From an uncultured Bacilli bacterium (GTDB taxonomy: Bacteria > Bacillota_I > Bacilli_A > RF39 > UBA660), in assembly GCA_934096105.1 (NCBI GenBank), contig CAKOLH010000006.1, positions 1 to 62,536 on the forward strand: a stretch of 62,536 nucleotides of DNA. The letters run 5' to 3'. This document shows positions 52,119 through 60,765 of the stretch, piece after piece. Position 1 is the stretch's first letter; every line of letters starts with the position of its first letter. The notes beneath the pieces were generated by a model. It did no database searches and was not told the origin of the DNA. It was given only the letters and a program-made list of their open reading frames with translations. The position numbers were made by a program, and so were the translations under genes.

Positions 52119-52634
52119 ATGTCAAAAGAAGAACTATTACAAAAATTAATATTAGTGGATATGAATCATGCAGGTATTTCCACTATTGATAAACCAATCA
52201 TTGGTACTCGTTCATTATCCACTTGTCTAGGAGTACTTTTATATGATGAAGAAAATAAAATAGCTATCGTAGCTCATACAACATCTGGAGATCCTGAAAT
52301 AGCTATGAATGAGGTGTTAACTATTATCGAAGAAAATAAATTATCATTATCAAAATTTAGATATAAAATATTTGATGGCTATTACAAAGAAGGAGCAGAA
52401 TTTTACCATACCAAAGAGAGAATTATTAAATGTATAAGATTTAACATATTATTTAATGCACCATTTAGTGAAAGTAAAATTCCGCGAAGAGCACTTCTAA
52501 AAAATCCTATGCTTACATCTAATGAATTCTATTTTGATGCTTCTACTGGTAAATTTGTAACTAGTGAGCTATTACCACTTCTACTAGATAGTAACACTAT
52601 TACTGAGGAAGAAAATAAACCAAGACATAGATAA
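52119..52634 (+). CDS. CheD-like (cysteine deamidase fold) protein
   Basis: 171 aa. The N-terminal half aligns with CheD: GTRSLSTCLGVLLYDEENKI then AIVAHTTSG. Candidate catalytic residues are Thr30, Cys36 and His53, with the same spacing as the T21-C27-H44 triad of Thermotoga CheD. CheD deamidates chemoreceptor Gln residues. No chemotaxis gene lies in this window, so the substrate may be something else. The C-terminal part (FDGYYKEGAEFYHTKERIIK) is not typical of CheD. Flanked by terminators, so monocistronic. Confidence 0.6.
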   Translation: MSKEELLQKLILVDMNHAGISTIDKPIIGTRSLSTCLGVLLYDEENKIAIVAHTTSGDPEIAMNEVLTIIEENKLSLSKFRYKIFDGYYKEGAEFYHTKERIIKCIRFNILFNAPFSESKIPRRALLKNPMLTSNEFYFDASTGKFVTSELLPLLLDSNTITEEENKPRHR

Positions 52635-52642
52635 GAAATATA

Positions 52643-52678
52643 AAATTGTAAAGTATACTAATTACTTTGCATTTTTTC
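52643..52678 (+). terminator. Terminator after the CheD-like gene
   Basis: TGTAAAGTA/TACTTTGCA hairpin (one G.U/mismatch) with TTTTTT; its 3' arm contains the -35 of the cca promoter. Confidence 0.65.
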
Positions 52679-52695
52679 TATCTATTTGCTATAAT
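52667..52695 (+). promoter_or_regulatory. cca promoter
   Basis: TTGCAT (52667-52672), 17-nt spacer, TATAAT (52690-52695). Overlaps the preceding terminator. Confidence 0.6.
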
Positions 52696-52710
52696 ATAAG
52701 TGGAGGTACT

Positions 52711-53802
52711 ATGAAAGAAAAAGCACTTGAAGTATTAAAAAAATTATCCGAACATAATTATGAATCTTATTTAGTTGGAGGTTATCCTAGAGATCTAATA
52801 TTAGGAAGAAAAACTAATGACATAGATATTTGTACAAGTGCCACTCCTAAAGAAATATTAGAAATATTTGATGATGTTATTGTATCAGATATGCAATATG
52901 GATCTGTAGTAATTGTATATAAAGGTTGTAAGTTTGATACTACTACATTTAGAAAAGAAATAAAGTATGAAAGTAATCGAAAACCAGTAAAAATAAAATA
53001 TATCAAAGATATCAAAAAAGACCTTTTACGAAGAGACTTTACTATCAACACTTTATGTATTGATAAAGATGGTAATCTACTAGATATACTAAATGTAAGA
53101 AGTGATTTAGATAATAAACTACTTAAAACAGTAGGTAATCCTAGATATCGTATTAAAGAAGACTCTCTTAGAATACTTAGATGTATAAGATTTGCTACTA
53201 TACTAGATTTTGATATAGAAAAGAAGACTAAACACTTCTTAACTAAATATAATTATCTCTTAAAATCATTATCTATAAATAGAAAGAAAGAAGAACTAGA
53301 TAAAATATTCCTATCTAAGAATAAAGAAAGAGGAAGAAGACTCCTACTAGAACTAAATCTTACTAATGCATTAGATTTAGATAAACTAGCTACAATTACC
53401 ATGTGTACTGATCTTACAGGTATTTGGTGTCAACTAGAAGTAGATGATATCTATCCATTTACTAAAGTAGAGAAGGAGCAGATGTCTAAGTTAAGAGAAC
53501 TATTAAAGTATGATAAAATAGATAACTATCTACTATATAAATATGGTTTATATCTATGTACTGTCTATGCTGAAATAAAAGGTATACCAAGAAGAAAAAT
53601 AAATACTATGTATTCTAAATTACCAATCCTTACAAGAAGAGATATAAATGTAACTGGTGAAGAAATATCTATGATATTAAATAAACCTCCTGGTAAATAT
53701 ATTAAAGATATACTAGATGATATAGAAGTAAATATATTAAATAGTAGTATTAGTAATGATAAAGAAGAAATAACTAAATATATTAAAGATAAATACTTAT
53801 AG
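52711..53802 (+). CDS. cca: CCA tRNA nucleotidyltransferase
   Basis: Adds or repairs the 3' CCA of tRNAs. Class II nucleotidyltransferase core YLVGGYPRDLILGRKTNDID (Gly-Gly and the metal-binding DxD as DID), then DFTINTLCID and the ERxxxEL-like RKKEELDKIFL region. 363 aa. The three tRNAs in this window already encode CCA, so it may act mainly in repair, unless other tRNA genes lack it. RBS GGAGG. Confidence 0.95.
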   Translation: MKEKALEVLKKLSEHNYESYLVGGYPRDLILGRKTNDIDICTSATPKEILEIFDDVIVSDMQYGSVVIVYKGCKFDTTTFRKEIKYESNRKPVKIKYIKDIKKDLLRRDFTINTLCIDKDGNLLDILNVRSDLDNKLLKTVGNPRYRIKEDSLRILRCIRFATILDFDIEKKTKHFLTKYNYLLKSLSINRKKEELDKIFLSKNKERGRRLLLELNLTNALDLDKLATITMCTDLTGIWCQLEVDDIYPFTKVEKEQMSKLRELLKYDKIDNYLLYKYGLYLCTVYAEIKGIPRRKINTMYSKLPILTRRDINVTGEEISMILNKPPGKYIKDILDDIEVNILNSSISNDKEEITKYIKDKYL

Positions 53803-53819
53803 AAATATAGGTATTTTTT
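53791..53819 (+). terminator. cca terminator
   Basis: AAATACTTATA/TATAGGTATTT hairpin (one G.U) with TTTTTT, overlapping the stop. Confidence 0.75.
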
Positions 53820-53829
53820 CTATTTTATC

Positions 53830-53883
53830 CCCCTTAAGCCTGTAGTCTTTCGGGGCATTATGAAGCCTAAGGTCTTCATAATG
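53830..53883 (+). repeat. Paired-hairpin element, copy 8 (54 nt)
   Basis: Hairpin 1 stem CCCCTTAAG/CTTTCGGGG with two central mismatches, loop CCTGTAGT (53830-53855). Hairpin 2 stem CATTATGAAG/CTTCATAATG, perfect, loop CCTAAGGT (53856-53883). Ten nt after the cca terminator. Confidence 0.9.
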
Positions 53884-53902
53884 AACAATTTTGTTTAAAT
53901 AC

Positions 53903-53931
53903 TTGAAGATAATTATAGTTTATGATATAAT
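53903..53931 (+). promoter_or_regulatory. Promoter of a very short transcript
   Basis: TTGAAG (53903-53908), 17-nt spacer, TATAAT (53926-53931). Confidence 0.65.
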
Positions 53932-53937
53932 TTATAT

Positions 53938-53981
53938 CGATTGGTACTCAGGAAACTTTCGAAGCCTTGAGTCGTTTTTTT
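53938..53981 (+). ncRNA. Candidate small RNA or attenuator of about 44 nt
   Basis: From the predicted start the transcript would run into a compact hairpin: ACTCA/TGAGT, GG/CC, then CTT/AAG with loop TCG, with bulges, followed by CGTTTTTTT (to 53981). So promoter and terminator are only about 45 nt apart. Either a tiny RNA is made, or this is an attenuator before the lipoprotein gene at 54030. Confidence 0.5.
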
Positions 53982-54029
53982 ATTATATGATAGAGTACTA
54001 AATATAATAAAAAGTACATAATTATTACT

Positions 54030-54653
54030 ATGAAATATCTATATATAATAATATTACTTTTTATAATGACTGGATGCACTTTTTCAAAAAATTATAAAGA
54101 AGACTATAACATTCTTGAGAATAATTCTATTAGATTTATCAAGAGTGATACCAGTATATCTTTCTTAATAAATAAAGATAATACTTTTTATCTTCTAGTG
54201 ATAAAAGGGACTACTATTACTGATACTGACTATTTAATAAAAATAGATAATACTAAGTATAATATTAACTATACTGAAGAATACCTACTAAAAGATACTT
54301 TAGTACTACAAGATATTATATTCAAAATAAATGATAAAATAGAAATAATACTAAATAATAAGACATTTTGTATATATCTAGATAGATTAAATAAAGATAA
54401 CTTTTTAGAATGTGATTTTATATATTTATACAATATCGATAAAGACTTCTATATAACCCTAGATAGTAATCTTTTAGTACTCTTTTATGATGCCTATACT
54501 AAGTTTAATTATAAATTTATGTATGAGTTATCTAAAGTATGGATAGATTCATATACCATAAGTGATGATAGTTATACAACATTAACTATCTGTGAAGATA
54601 ATTTCTATGTTTCTTCATATAAAATAAGAGGTAAAACTATTCACAAAAAATAA
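54030..54653 (+). CDS. Lipoprotein, unknown (207 aa)
   Basis: Signal peptide with lipobox (FIMTGC, Cys16). Mature part is beta-rich with many Tyr, Asn and Asp (DTSISFLINKDNTFYLLVIK). No family recognised. No Shine-Dalgarno is visible before the ATG (AATTATTACT); a TATAAT lies only about 20 nt upstream (near 54005), so the mRNA may have a very short leader. Followed by a small membrane protein gene. Confidence 0.7.
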   Translation: MKYLYIIILLFIMTGCTFSKNYKEDYNILENNSIRFIKSDTSISFLINKDNTFYLLVIKGTTITDTDYLIKIDNTKYNINYTEEYLLKDTLVLQDIIFKINDKIEIILNNKTFCIYLDRLNKDNFLECDFIYLYNIDKDFYITLDSNLLVLFYDAYTKFNYKFMYELSKVWIDSYTISDDSYTTLTICEDNFYVSSYKIRGKTIHKK

Positions 54654-54691
54654 AAAAAATGATACAATCTATTATATGGAGGAGAAGTAGT

Positions 54692-55093
54692 ATGAATAAA
54701 AAAGTATTAATAACCATTTTAATAACTATAATTCTTCTCATATTTAGTATAATTCTATATCCTATAATAAAAAATAATAACTACCAAAAGAAATTACTAA
54801 ATAATATTTATGAAAATACTAATCTAAAAGATATAAAATATCTAAACAAAGATAATAACTACTACATAATAAAAACTAAAGATAAAGTATTAGTTTTAGA
54901 TTTAAACTATGAAGAAGTATATAGTATAAATACTGATGAAATAAAGAAGAATAATCTAGATTTATCTTATACAAGAAATAGTTTATACTATAAAGAAAGA
55001 ATAAGAAAAAATAATAAATTAACATACAAATATTATGATATAAAAACAAATGAAGAAGTATTTACCAGTGTACTAGGAGGTTCCAATGAATGA
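54692..55093 (+). CDS. Small membrane-anchored protein, unknown (133 aa)
   Basis: One N-terminal membrane helix (VLITILITIILLIFSIILYP) followed by a Lys/Asn/Tyr-rich extracytoplasmic domain (KYLNKDNNYYIIKTKDKVLV). ATG 54692 has an excellent GGAGGAGAAG site. It is placed at dnaD's 5' side with an 8-nt overlap. In Bacillus a small gene (ypmB) precedes dnaD-region genes; the layout here is similar in form, though identity is not certain. Confidence 0.65.
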   Translation: MNKKVLITILITIILLIFSIILYPIIKNNNYQKKLLNNIYENTNLKDIKYLNKDNNYYIIKTKDKVLVLDLNYEEVYSINTDEIKKNNLDLSYTRNSLYYKERIRKNNKLTYKYYDIKTNEEVFTSVLGGSNE

Positions 55094-55730
55094 GATAGAA
55101 AATATATTAAAAGAAAAACCAATTATATTACCAAGATATTTATTTAATTATTATCTTAGACTAGGTATTACTCCTGAAGAATTAATAATCTTAATATTTG
55201 TTATGGATAAAGGTAATAAAGTAATATACAACCCATTAGAATTAAGTGAAGAACTAGGAATGGATAAATTTAAAGTAATGGAACTATTAAATAGTTTAAA
55301 TGAAAAAAAGATTATATCTATTACTGTAGAAAAAGAAAATAACAAGAGTGAAGAATATATATCATTAGAGTTACTTTATAAAAAGATAGCCAATATATTA
55401 ATAGATAAAAAAGAAGATAAGACACTAGATAATAGTGATATATTCTCTATATTTGAAAAAGAGTTTGGTAGAACAATATCTTCAATGGAATGTCAAATAA
55501 TTAAAGGCTGGATAGATGATGGCTTTTCTCATGAATTAATAATGGAAGGTTTAAAAGAGGCTATATATAATGGTGTAACAAGTCTTAGATATATTGAAAA
55601 GATATTATACGAATGGCGTAAAAAAGGATATAAAAATAAAAAAGATATACAAGAAGCTAAAGAAAAGTACCGTGAAAGTAAAAAAGAAACCAAAGACTAT
55701 TTCTTTTATGATTGGATAAATGATGATTAA
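55086..55730 (+). CDS. dnaD: DnaD-like replication initiation protein
   Basis: Primosome component that remodels DNA at replication initiation. N-terminal winged-helix part (LPRYLFNYYLRLGITPEELI, ELSEELGMDKFKVMELLNSL) and the C-terminal DnaB_2 domain (FEKEFGRTISSMECQIIKGW, then LIMEGLKEAI and ILYEWRKKG). 214 aa, normal. Overlaps nth by 11 nt, the same gene order as dnaD-nth in Bacillus. Confidence 0.93.
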   Translation: MNEIENILKEKPIILPRYLFNYYLRLGITPEELIILIFVMDKGNKVIYNPLELSEELGMDKFKVMELLNSLNEKKIISITVEKENNKSEEYISLELLYKKIANILIDKKEDKTLDNSDIFSIFEKEFGRTISSMECQIIKGWIDDGFSHELIMEGLKEAIYNGVTSLRYIEKILYEWRKKGYKNKKDIQEAKEKYRESKKETKDYFFYDWINDD

Positions 55731-56358
55731 TAAAATATTAGATTATTTAGATGAATTATATCCTAATCCTAAGTGTGAACTAGAATATACTAAAGACTAT
55801 GAATTATTAATAGCTATAGTAATGAGTGCTCAAACTACTGATAAAAGAGTTAACATGGTAAATAAAGTTTTATTTAAGAAGTATCAGAGTGTTAAAGAGT
55901 TATCCAAGGCTAGTCTTGAAGATATAGAAAAAATAATTAAACCAATAGGTACTTATAAAAAGAAGGCTGTATTTATTAAAGAAATAGCTACTAAATTAAT
56001 AAATGATAATATTAAAGTTATTCCAAATGATAGAGAATATTTAAGTACTTTTCCTGGAGTAGGTAGAAAAACTATAAATGTCTTTTTATCAGTTATTTAT
56101 AATGAACCTTTAATAGCGGTAGATACTCATGTAAATAGAGTAAGTAAAAGACTTAAACTAGCTAAAGATAGTGATGATGTTCTTGAGGTAGAAAAGAAAC
56201 TTATGAAGAAGATACCTAAAGATAAATGGAATAAAGTCCATCATCAGTTAGTTTTCTTTGGTAGATATAAATGTAAGAGTATCAGTCCTTTGTGTACTGA
56301 TTGTAAATTAAAAGATATATGTAAATATTATTTTGCTCACTCTAAGCCAAGGTCTTAG
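55720..56358 (+). CDS. nth: Endonuclease III
   Basis: Base-excision repair DNA glycosylase/AP lyase. Helix-hairpin-helix FPGVGRKTINVFLS with the catalytic Lys, catalytic Asp in AVDTHVNRVSKRL, and a complete 4Fe-4S cluster motif Cys-x6-Cys-x2-Cys-x5-Cys (CKSISPLCTDCKLKDIC). 212 aa. The last codons (HSKPRS and the TAG stop) lie inside paired-hairpin copy 9, so the natural C-terminus has been replaced or formed by the element. Starts within the dnaD 3' end. Confidence 0.95.
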   Translation: MMINKILDYLDELYPNPKCELEYTKDYELLIAIVMSAQTTDKRVNMVNKVLFKKYQSVKELSKASLEDIEKIIKPIGTYKKKAVFIKEIATKLINDNIKVIPNDREYLSTFPGVGRKTINVFLSVIYNEPLIAVDTHVNRVSKRLKLAKDSDDVLEVEKKLMKKIPKDKWNKVHHQLVFFGRYKCKSISPLCTDCKLKDICKYYFAHSKPRS

Positions 56359-56395
56359 AGTGTTATTTATAGCCTAATTCTTAGTCTATAAATAA
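56338..56395 (+). repeat. Paired-hairpin element, copy 9 (58 nt), overlapping the end of nth
   Basis: Hairpin 1 stem CACTCTAAG/CTTAGAGTG, loop CCAAGGT (56338-56362). Hairpin 2 stem TTATTTATAG/CTATAAATAA, loop CCTAATTCTTAGT (56363-56395). Both stems perfect; the second loop forms an upper CTAA/TTAG stem above a C.T mismatch. The first 21 nt are coding for nth, including its stop. Confidence 0.9.
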
Positions 56396-56455
56396 ATATC
56401 AGCCATATCCATTATATTCGGGGTGGATACTAAATTAAAAAGAAGGTAACAAATT

Positions 56456-57301
56456 ATGAATACTAAGTTAAATGATAAGAAAATAGTAAAATTTAAAAGA
56501 ATATATATAGAAATAACTAATGTATGCAATTTAAATTGTTCTTTTTGTAGTAGTTCAAATAAAGTAAAAAGAGAGATGACTCCCGAAGAATTTAAAGAAG
56601 TACTAAGTAAAATAAATAACTATACAGATTATATATATCTTCATGTAAAAGGAGAACCTCTTACTCATCATAACTTAGATAAAATACTAGATATCACTAA
56701 AGAATATAATAAAAAAGTATGTATTACTACCAATGGTGTATTTCTAAAAGATAAATTATCCATATTAAAAAAATATGATAATATTTATCAAATAAATATA
56801 TCCTTACATAGCGAAAATAATAAAAAGAATTATCTTGAAGATATCATATCTTCAGTAAATGAATTATCTTCATATATAAGCTATCGCTTTTGGACATTAG
56901 ATAATAATAAGATGGATAATAAAAGCAAAGAATATATCAAAGTATTAAAAGAAGTCTATAATAAAGAAGAAATATATGATGGTATAAAATTAAAAGATAA
57001 AGTATATTTAAGTTTAGATAATAAATTTATTTGGCCAAGTATAAATAGTGATTATTATAATGAAAGAGGTACTTGTTTAGGAGCCAAAACTCAGTTAGCC
57101 ATATTATCTGATGGAACAGTTAGTATCTGCTGCCTAGATAGCGAAGGAGTATCAAATCTAGGCAATATTTATTTAAATACCATGGAAGATATTCTAAGTA
57201 GTGATAAATACCAAAATATTCTAAAAGGTTTTAACGATCATAAAGTATATTTAGATATATGTAAGCATTGTTCATATAAAGAAAGATTTGATAAAAAATA
57301 G
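56456..57301 (+). CDS. Radical SAM protein with SPASM-like C-terminal Cys
   Basis: Radical SAM core with the CxxxCxxC cluster (TNVCNLNCSFCSSS, residues about 20-32), the GEP motif (KGEPLTHHNLDKIL) and later TTNGVFL. The C-terminal part resembles a SPASM/Twitch auxiliary cluster region: RGTCLGAKTQLAILSDGTVS, ICCLDSEGVSNLG and LDICKHC. 281 aa. Substrate unknown; could modify a peptide or an RNA. AGAAGG ribosome-binding site; small hairpin TATCCA/TGGATA upstream at 56406-56429. Confidence 0.85.
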   Translation: MNTKLNDKKIVKFKRIYIEITNVCNLNCSFCSSSNKVKREMTPEEFKEVLSKINNYTDYIYLHVKGEPLTHHNLDKILDITKEYNKKVCITTNGVFLKDKLSILKKYDNIYQINISLHSENNKKNYLEDIISSVNELSSYISYRFWTLDNNKMDNKSKEYIKVLKEVYNKEEIYDGIKLKDKVYLSLDNKFIWPSINSDYYNERGTCLGAKTQLAILSDGTVSICCLDSEGVSNLGNIYLNTMEDILSSDKYQNILKGFNDHKVYLDICKHCSYKERFDKK

Positions 57302-57320
57302 CAAGATAAATTTGTAAAGA

Positions 57321-57360
57321 AAAAGTAAATAGTTAGTAAAAACTTTTTACTTTTTTTCTT
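57321..57360 (+). terminator. Terminator after the radical SAM gene
   Basis: AAAAGTAAA/TTTACTTTT hairpin with a long T-rich tail. Confidence 0.6.
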
Positions 57361-57392
57361 TTGTGGTATACTAAATATAAGTGAGGTACAAT

Positions 57393-59201
57393 ATGTGTGG
57401 AATAAACGGAATAATAAGTAAAGAAAAAAATAAAGATAAATTAATAAAAGAAATGAATAAAAGAATAGTTCATCGTGGACCTGATGCCGAAGGCATATAT
57501 GTAGATGATAATGTTGCCTTGGGTCAAAGAAGATTATCAATAATAGATCTTGCTGGTGGTAATCAGCCTATATATAATAAAGATAAAAGTATTTTAATAG
57601 TATATAATGGTGAAGTATATAATTATAAAGAATTAAAAGAAGAGTTAACTGAATATGAATTTCAAACAAACTCTGATACTGAAGTAATATTACATGGATA
57701 TGAAAAGTGGGGCAAAGAATTACCTAAAAAGTTGAGAGGTATGTTTGCCTATGCTATCTACGATAAGAATAAAAATGAAATATTTATATCTAGAGATCAT
57801 TTTGGTATTAAACCATTATACTATTATCAAAATAAGGATGTAATACTATTTGGTTCAGAAATAAAAAGTTTTTTAGCTCATCCTAAATTTAAAAAAGAAT
57901 TAAATAAAGAGTTAATAGGACCATATCTAACATTTAGTTTTACTCCAACAGATGAAACATTCTTTAAAGATGTCTATAGATTACCTGGTGGTCATTCTAT
58001 GACTATTAATGTTAAGACTAAGAAAATAAAAATAGAAAGATATTTTAAAGTGGAGTTTTCTAATACTAAAGAAAGTTTTGATGAAGTAGTAGAGGAAATC
58101 TCTAAAGTAATGGATGATTCAGTAAAACATCATCTAATAAGTGATGTTGAAGTAGGCTCTTTTCTTTCTAGCGGTGTTGATTCATCTTACCTAGTAAGTC
58201 TAGCAAGACCCGATAAAACTTATACTATTGGTTTTGATTTAGCTAAATATAGTGAAATAGAATATGCTAAAGATTTAACAGATAAATTAAAAATAAAGAA
58301 TATTAGTGAAAAAATATCTAAAGAAGAATATATGAAAGCTATTCCTGATGTCTACTATCACATGGATGAACCAACCGCTGATGGCTGTGCAATAGCAGTA
58401 TACTTCTTATCAAGGCTTGCCAGTAAAGATGTAAAAGTAGTATTATCAGGTGAAGGTGCTGATGAGTTCTTCGGTGGCTATAATAGTTATGATGATAACT
58501 TCTATACTAAATTACCATTATTTATAAGAAAGACACTTGCGGGTATTTGCAAAGTACTTCCTAAAAATAAAATAACAAGATATATAATAAGAAGAGGAAT
58601 GTCCCTTGAAGAATCTTATGTTAGTATAAATAGAACTTATTATGATGATGAATTAAAAGATGTACTTAAATATAAAGACTATATAAAGAATAAAGATATA
58701 ACTAAAGAAGTATATGAAGAATATAAAGATTATGATAAACTAAATAAAATGCTCGCAGTAGATATAAGATATTGGTTAAGTAATAATATTCTTACTATTG
58801 TAGATAGAATGACTATGGCTCACTCTATAGAATCTAGAGTACCATTTACTGATATAGATGTCTTTAAAATATCTAGTATATTACCAAAGAAATATAAAGT
58901 AAGCGAAGGTACTACTAAAGTAGCTTTAAGAGAGGCTGCTAAAAAAGTAATACCAAATGATGCATATAAAAAGAAAAAACTAGGCTTTCCAGTACCAATT
59001 AGAGAATGGATAAGAGAAGATGACTTCTATAATGAAATAAAAAATACATTTAATACTGATATATCTAAAGAATTATTTAATACTGATTATCTAATGAAAA
59101 TATTAGATGAACATAAGAATAGGGTAAAAGATAATTACCGTAGAATATGGGCTGTATATAGTTTCTTAAAATGGTATGAAGAATACTTTGTAAAAAGATA
59201 A
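57393..59201 (+). CDS. asnB: Asparagine synthetase (glutamine-hydrolysing)
   Basis: Makes asparagine from aspartate, ATP and glutamine. After Met removal, Cys2 (MCGINGII) is the glutaminase nucleophile, which fixes the start at ATG 57393 (GTGAGGTACAAT). RGPDAEG and the NGEVYNYKEL block complete the GATase domain. The synthetase P-loop is SSGVDSSYLVSLA, with later LSGEGADEFFGGY and the C-terminal SRVPFTD. 602 aa, normal. Confidence 0.96.
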   Translation: MCGINGIISKEKNKDKLIKEMNKRIVHRGPDAEGIYVDDNVALGQRRLSIIDLAGGNQPIYNKDKSILIVYNGEVYNYKELKEELTEYEFQTNSDTEVILHGYEKWGKELPKKLRGMFAYAIYDKNKNEIFISRDHFGIKPLYYYQNKDVILFGSEIKSFLAHPKFKKELNKELIGPYLTFSFTPTDETFFKDVYRLPGGHSMTINVKTKKIKIERYFKVEFSNTKESFDEVVEEISKVMDDSVKHHLISDVEVGSFLSSGVDSSYLVSLARPDKTYTIGFDLAKYSEIEYAKDLTDKLKIKNISEKISKEEYMKAIPDVYYHMDEPTADGCAIAVYFLSRLASKDVKVVLSGEGADEFFGGYNSYDDNFYTKLPLFIRKTLAGICKVLPKNKITRYIIRRGMSLEESYVSINRTYYDDELKDVLKYKDYIKNKDITKEVYEEYKDYDKLNKMLAVDIRYWLSNNILTIVDRMTMAHSIESRVPFTDIDVFKISSILPKKYKVSEGTTKVALREAAKKVIPNDAYKKKKLGFPVPIREWIREDDFYNEIKNTFNTDISKELFNTDYLMKILDEHKNRVKDNYRRIWAVYSFLKWYEEYFVKR

Positions 59202-59261
59202 TAAAAAACTTCTTATTTTAAATTAAGTATGATATAATTTTATTAGATAGGAGTGATTATT

Positions 59262-60185
59262 ATCAAAAAGAAAATATTATTAATATTAGCAGTAATATTA
59301 ATGGGCTTTGGTACATTATATAGACCAGCTTTAGCAGATTCTGGATGGGATTCTGATTATGATTCAGGAGGAAGTTGGGATTCAGGAAGTGACTGGGATT
59401 CTAGTAGCAGTTGGGATTATGATAGTGATTGGGGTTCCAGTAGTAGTAGTTGGAGCTCTGGTGGAAGTTCTATTAGTGGTTCAGGTGGCGGTTTTTCACT
59501 AGTGGCGGTTATTGTTGTAGTTGCTATAATAGTCATAGTGGTTTCTAAAAATGGTGGTAACAAAGGTGGAGGAAGTTCTAATATATCAAGCAGTATCAAT
59601 AGTTCTAATAATGTAAGTAATTATAAAGATATTGATTCAGAAAAAATAAAGAGTATTGACAAAGATTTAAACATTAATGAGTTTAAAACAAAAGTATTTA
59701 GAACATACAAAGACATCCAAACAGCATGGATGAACTTTGATACAGATACCATAAGAAAGTTAACTACTGATGAAATATATAATATGTATAGTAGTCAATT
59801 AGAAACATTAAAATTAAAGAAACAAAGAAATATCATGAAAGACATAGAACTAATTGATGTCAAAATAATAGATATTCATAAAGAAAATGATGTTATTACA
59901 GTAGATGCATATTTAAATGTAAGATGTTATGATTATGTTATAAAGGATGCAACTGGAGAAGTAACTCGTGGAACAGACAAAGCTAAAATAAATATAAAGT
60001 ATAAATTATCATTTGTTAAGTCAGCATCAAATAGTAAAACTATTGAGAAATGTCCTAATTGTGGAGCACCAGTAGACATAGTAAGTTCTGCAGTTTGCCC
60101 ATATTGTGATAGTACTCTAGTAAAAGACGCTGGAGACTATGTAATGAGTAAAAAAGTATCTTTAGGACAAACTTTAGAAAGGTAG
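59262..60185 (+). CDS. TIM44-like domain protein with Ser/Asp-rich region, membrane helix and zinc ribbon
   Basis: N-terminal signal peptide (ILLILAVILMGFGTLYRPAL, then ALA cleavage site), a Ser/Asp/Gly/Trp repeat region (about 30-75, units like DSGGSWDSGSDWDS), a membrane helix (about 78-96), a TIM44-like domain (about 135-245) and a C-terminal zinc ribbon (CPNCGAPVD..CPYCDS). The start is odd: AGGAG (59249-59253) has ideal spacing to an ATC codon at 59262, whereas the only normal start, GTG 59253, overlaps the AGGAG. 307-310 aa. First gene of a cluster with a paralog and an SPFH protein. Confidence 0.8.
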   Translation: MKKKILLILAVILMGFGTLYRPALADSGWDSDYDSGGSWDSGSDWDSSSSWDYDSDWGSSSSSWSSGGSSISGSGGGFSLVAVIVVVAIIVIVVSKNGGNKGGGSSNISSSINSSNNVSNYKDIDSEKIKSIDKDLNINEFKTKVFRTYKDIQTAWMNFDTDTIRKLTTDEIYNMYSSQLETLKLKKQRNIMKDIELIDVKIIDIHKENDVITVDAYLNVRCYDYVIKDATGEVTRGTDKAKINIKYKLSFVKSASNSKTIEKCPNCGAPVDIVSSAVCPYCDSTLVKDAGDYVMSKKVSLGQTLER

Positions 60186-60189
60186 GACT

Positions 60190-60705
60190 ATGGAAGATTT
60201 TAACGAGGCAATGTTTAAGACAAAGGTTGATAATATCTTTGTAAAATTATATACTTGTATCATGAAAGGTGATTTAACTGATGTTAGACACTTCATAAGT
60301 AATGAATTATATAATAATTATATGAATAAAATAAATGAATTAATTAGTCATAACAAAAGACAAATGTATGATGAAATTAATGTTAAAAACACTATGATTA
60401 TAAATAGAAGTGTTTTAGAAGATAAAGAAATTATTGATGTAGAAATAGTTTCTAGATATATGGATTATATAATTGATATAAATACTGGTGATCTTATATC
60501 AGGAGATGATACAAGAAGAATAGAAAGAAGAAACATATTAAGATTTGAAAAAAAATTAAATACTAAAGACTTTGGTATAGTTCGCAAATGTCCAGGATGT
60601 GGTGCTAGTATTAATATTAATAATACTGGTAAGTGTGAGTATTGTGATACAATATTTAATTTAGATGACTATGATTATATTTTAGTGTCAATAAATGTAA
60701 ATTAA
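60190..60705 (+). CDS. TIM44-like domain protein with zinc ribbon (short paralog)
   Basis: 171 aa: a soluble version of the preceding protein. Shares NEAMFKTKVDNIFVKLYTCI, the RYMDYIIDINTGDLISGDDT block and a zinc ribbon (CPGCGASININ..CEYCDT), but has no signal, Ser-rich or membrane segment. Starts 4 nt after the previous stop, so it is a tandem duplication in one operon. Confidence 0.75.
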   Translation: MEDFNEAMFKTKVDNIFVKLYTCIMKGDLTDVRHFISNELYNNYMNKINELISHNKRQMYDEINVKNTMIINRSVLEDKEIIDVEIVSRYMDYIIDINTGDLISGDDTRRIERRNILRFEKKLNTKDFGIVRKCPGCGASININNTGKCEYCDTIFNLDDYDYILVSINVN

Positions 60706-60720
60706 TAAAAAATATAAAGT

Positions 60721-60740
60721 ATGCTATAATATGCTATAAT
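60721..60740 (+). promoter_or_regulatory. Tandem -10-like decamers before the SPFH gene
   Basis: ATGCTATAAT occurs twice in direct tandem, each with a TATAAT. No strong -35 is seen at 17 nt for either. Confidence 0.4.
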
Positions 60741-60765
60741 TAAATAAATAAGAGGAGGAAATAAT

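Noticed and set aside
52782..53051. Minus-strand open frame inside cca
   Set aside because: Antisense to the conserved nucleotidyltransferase core; no start signals.
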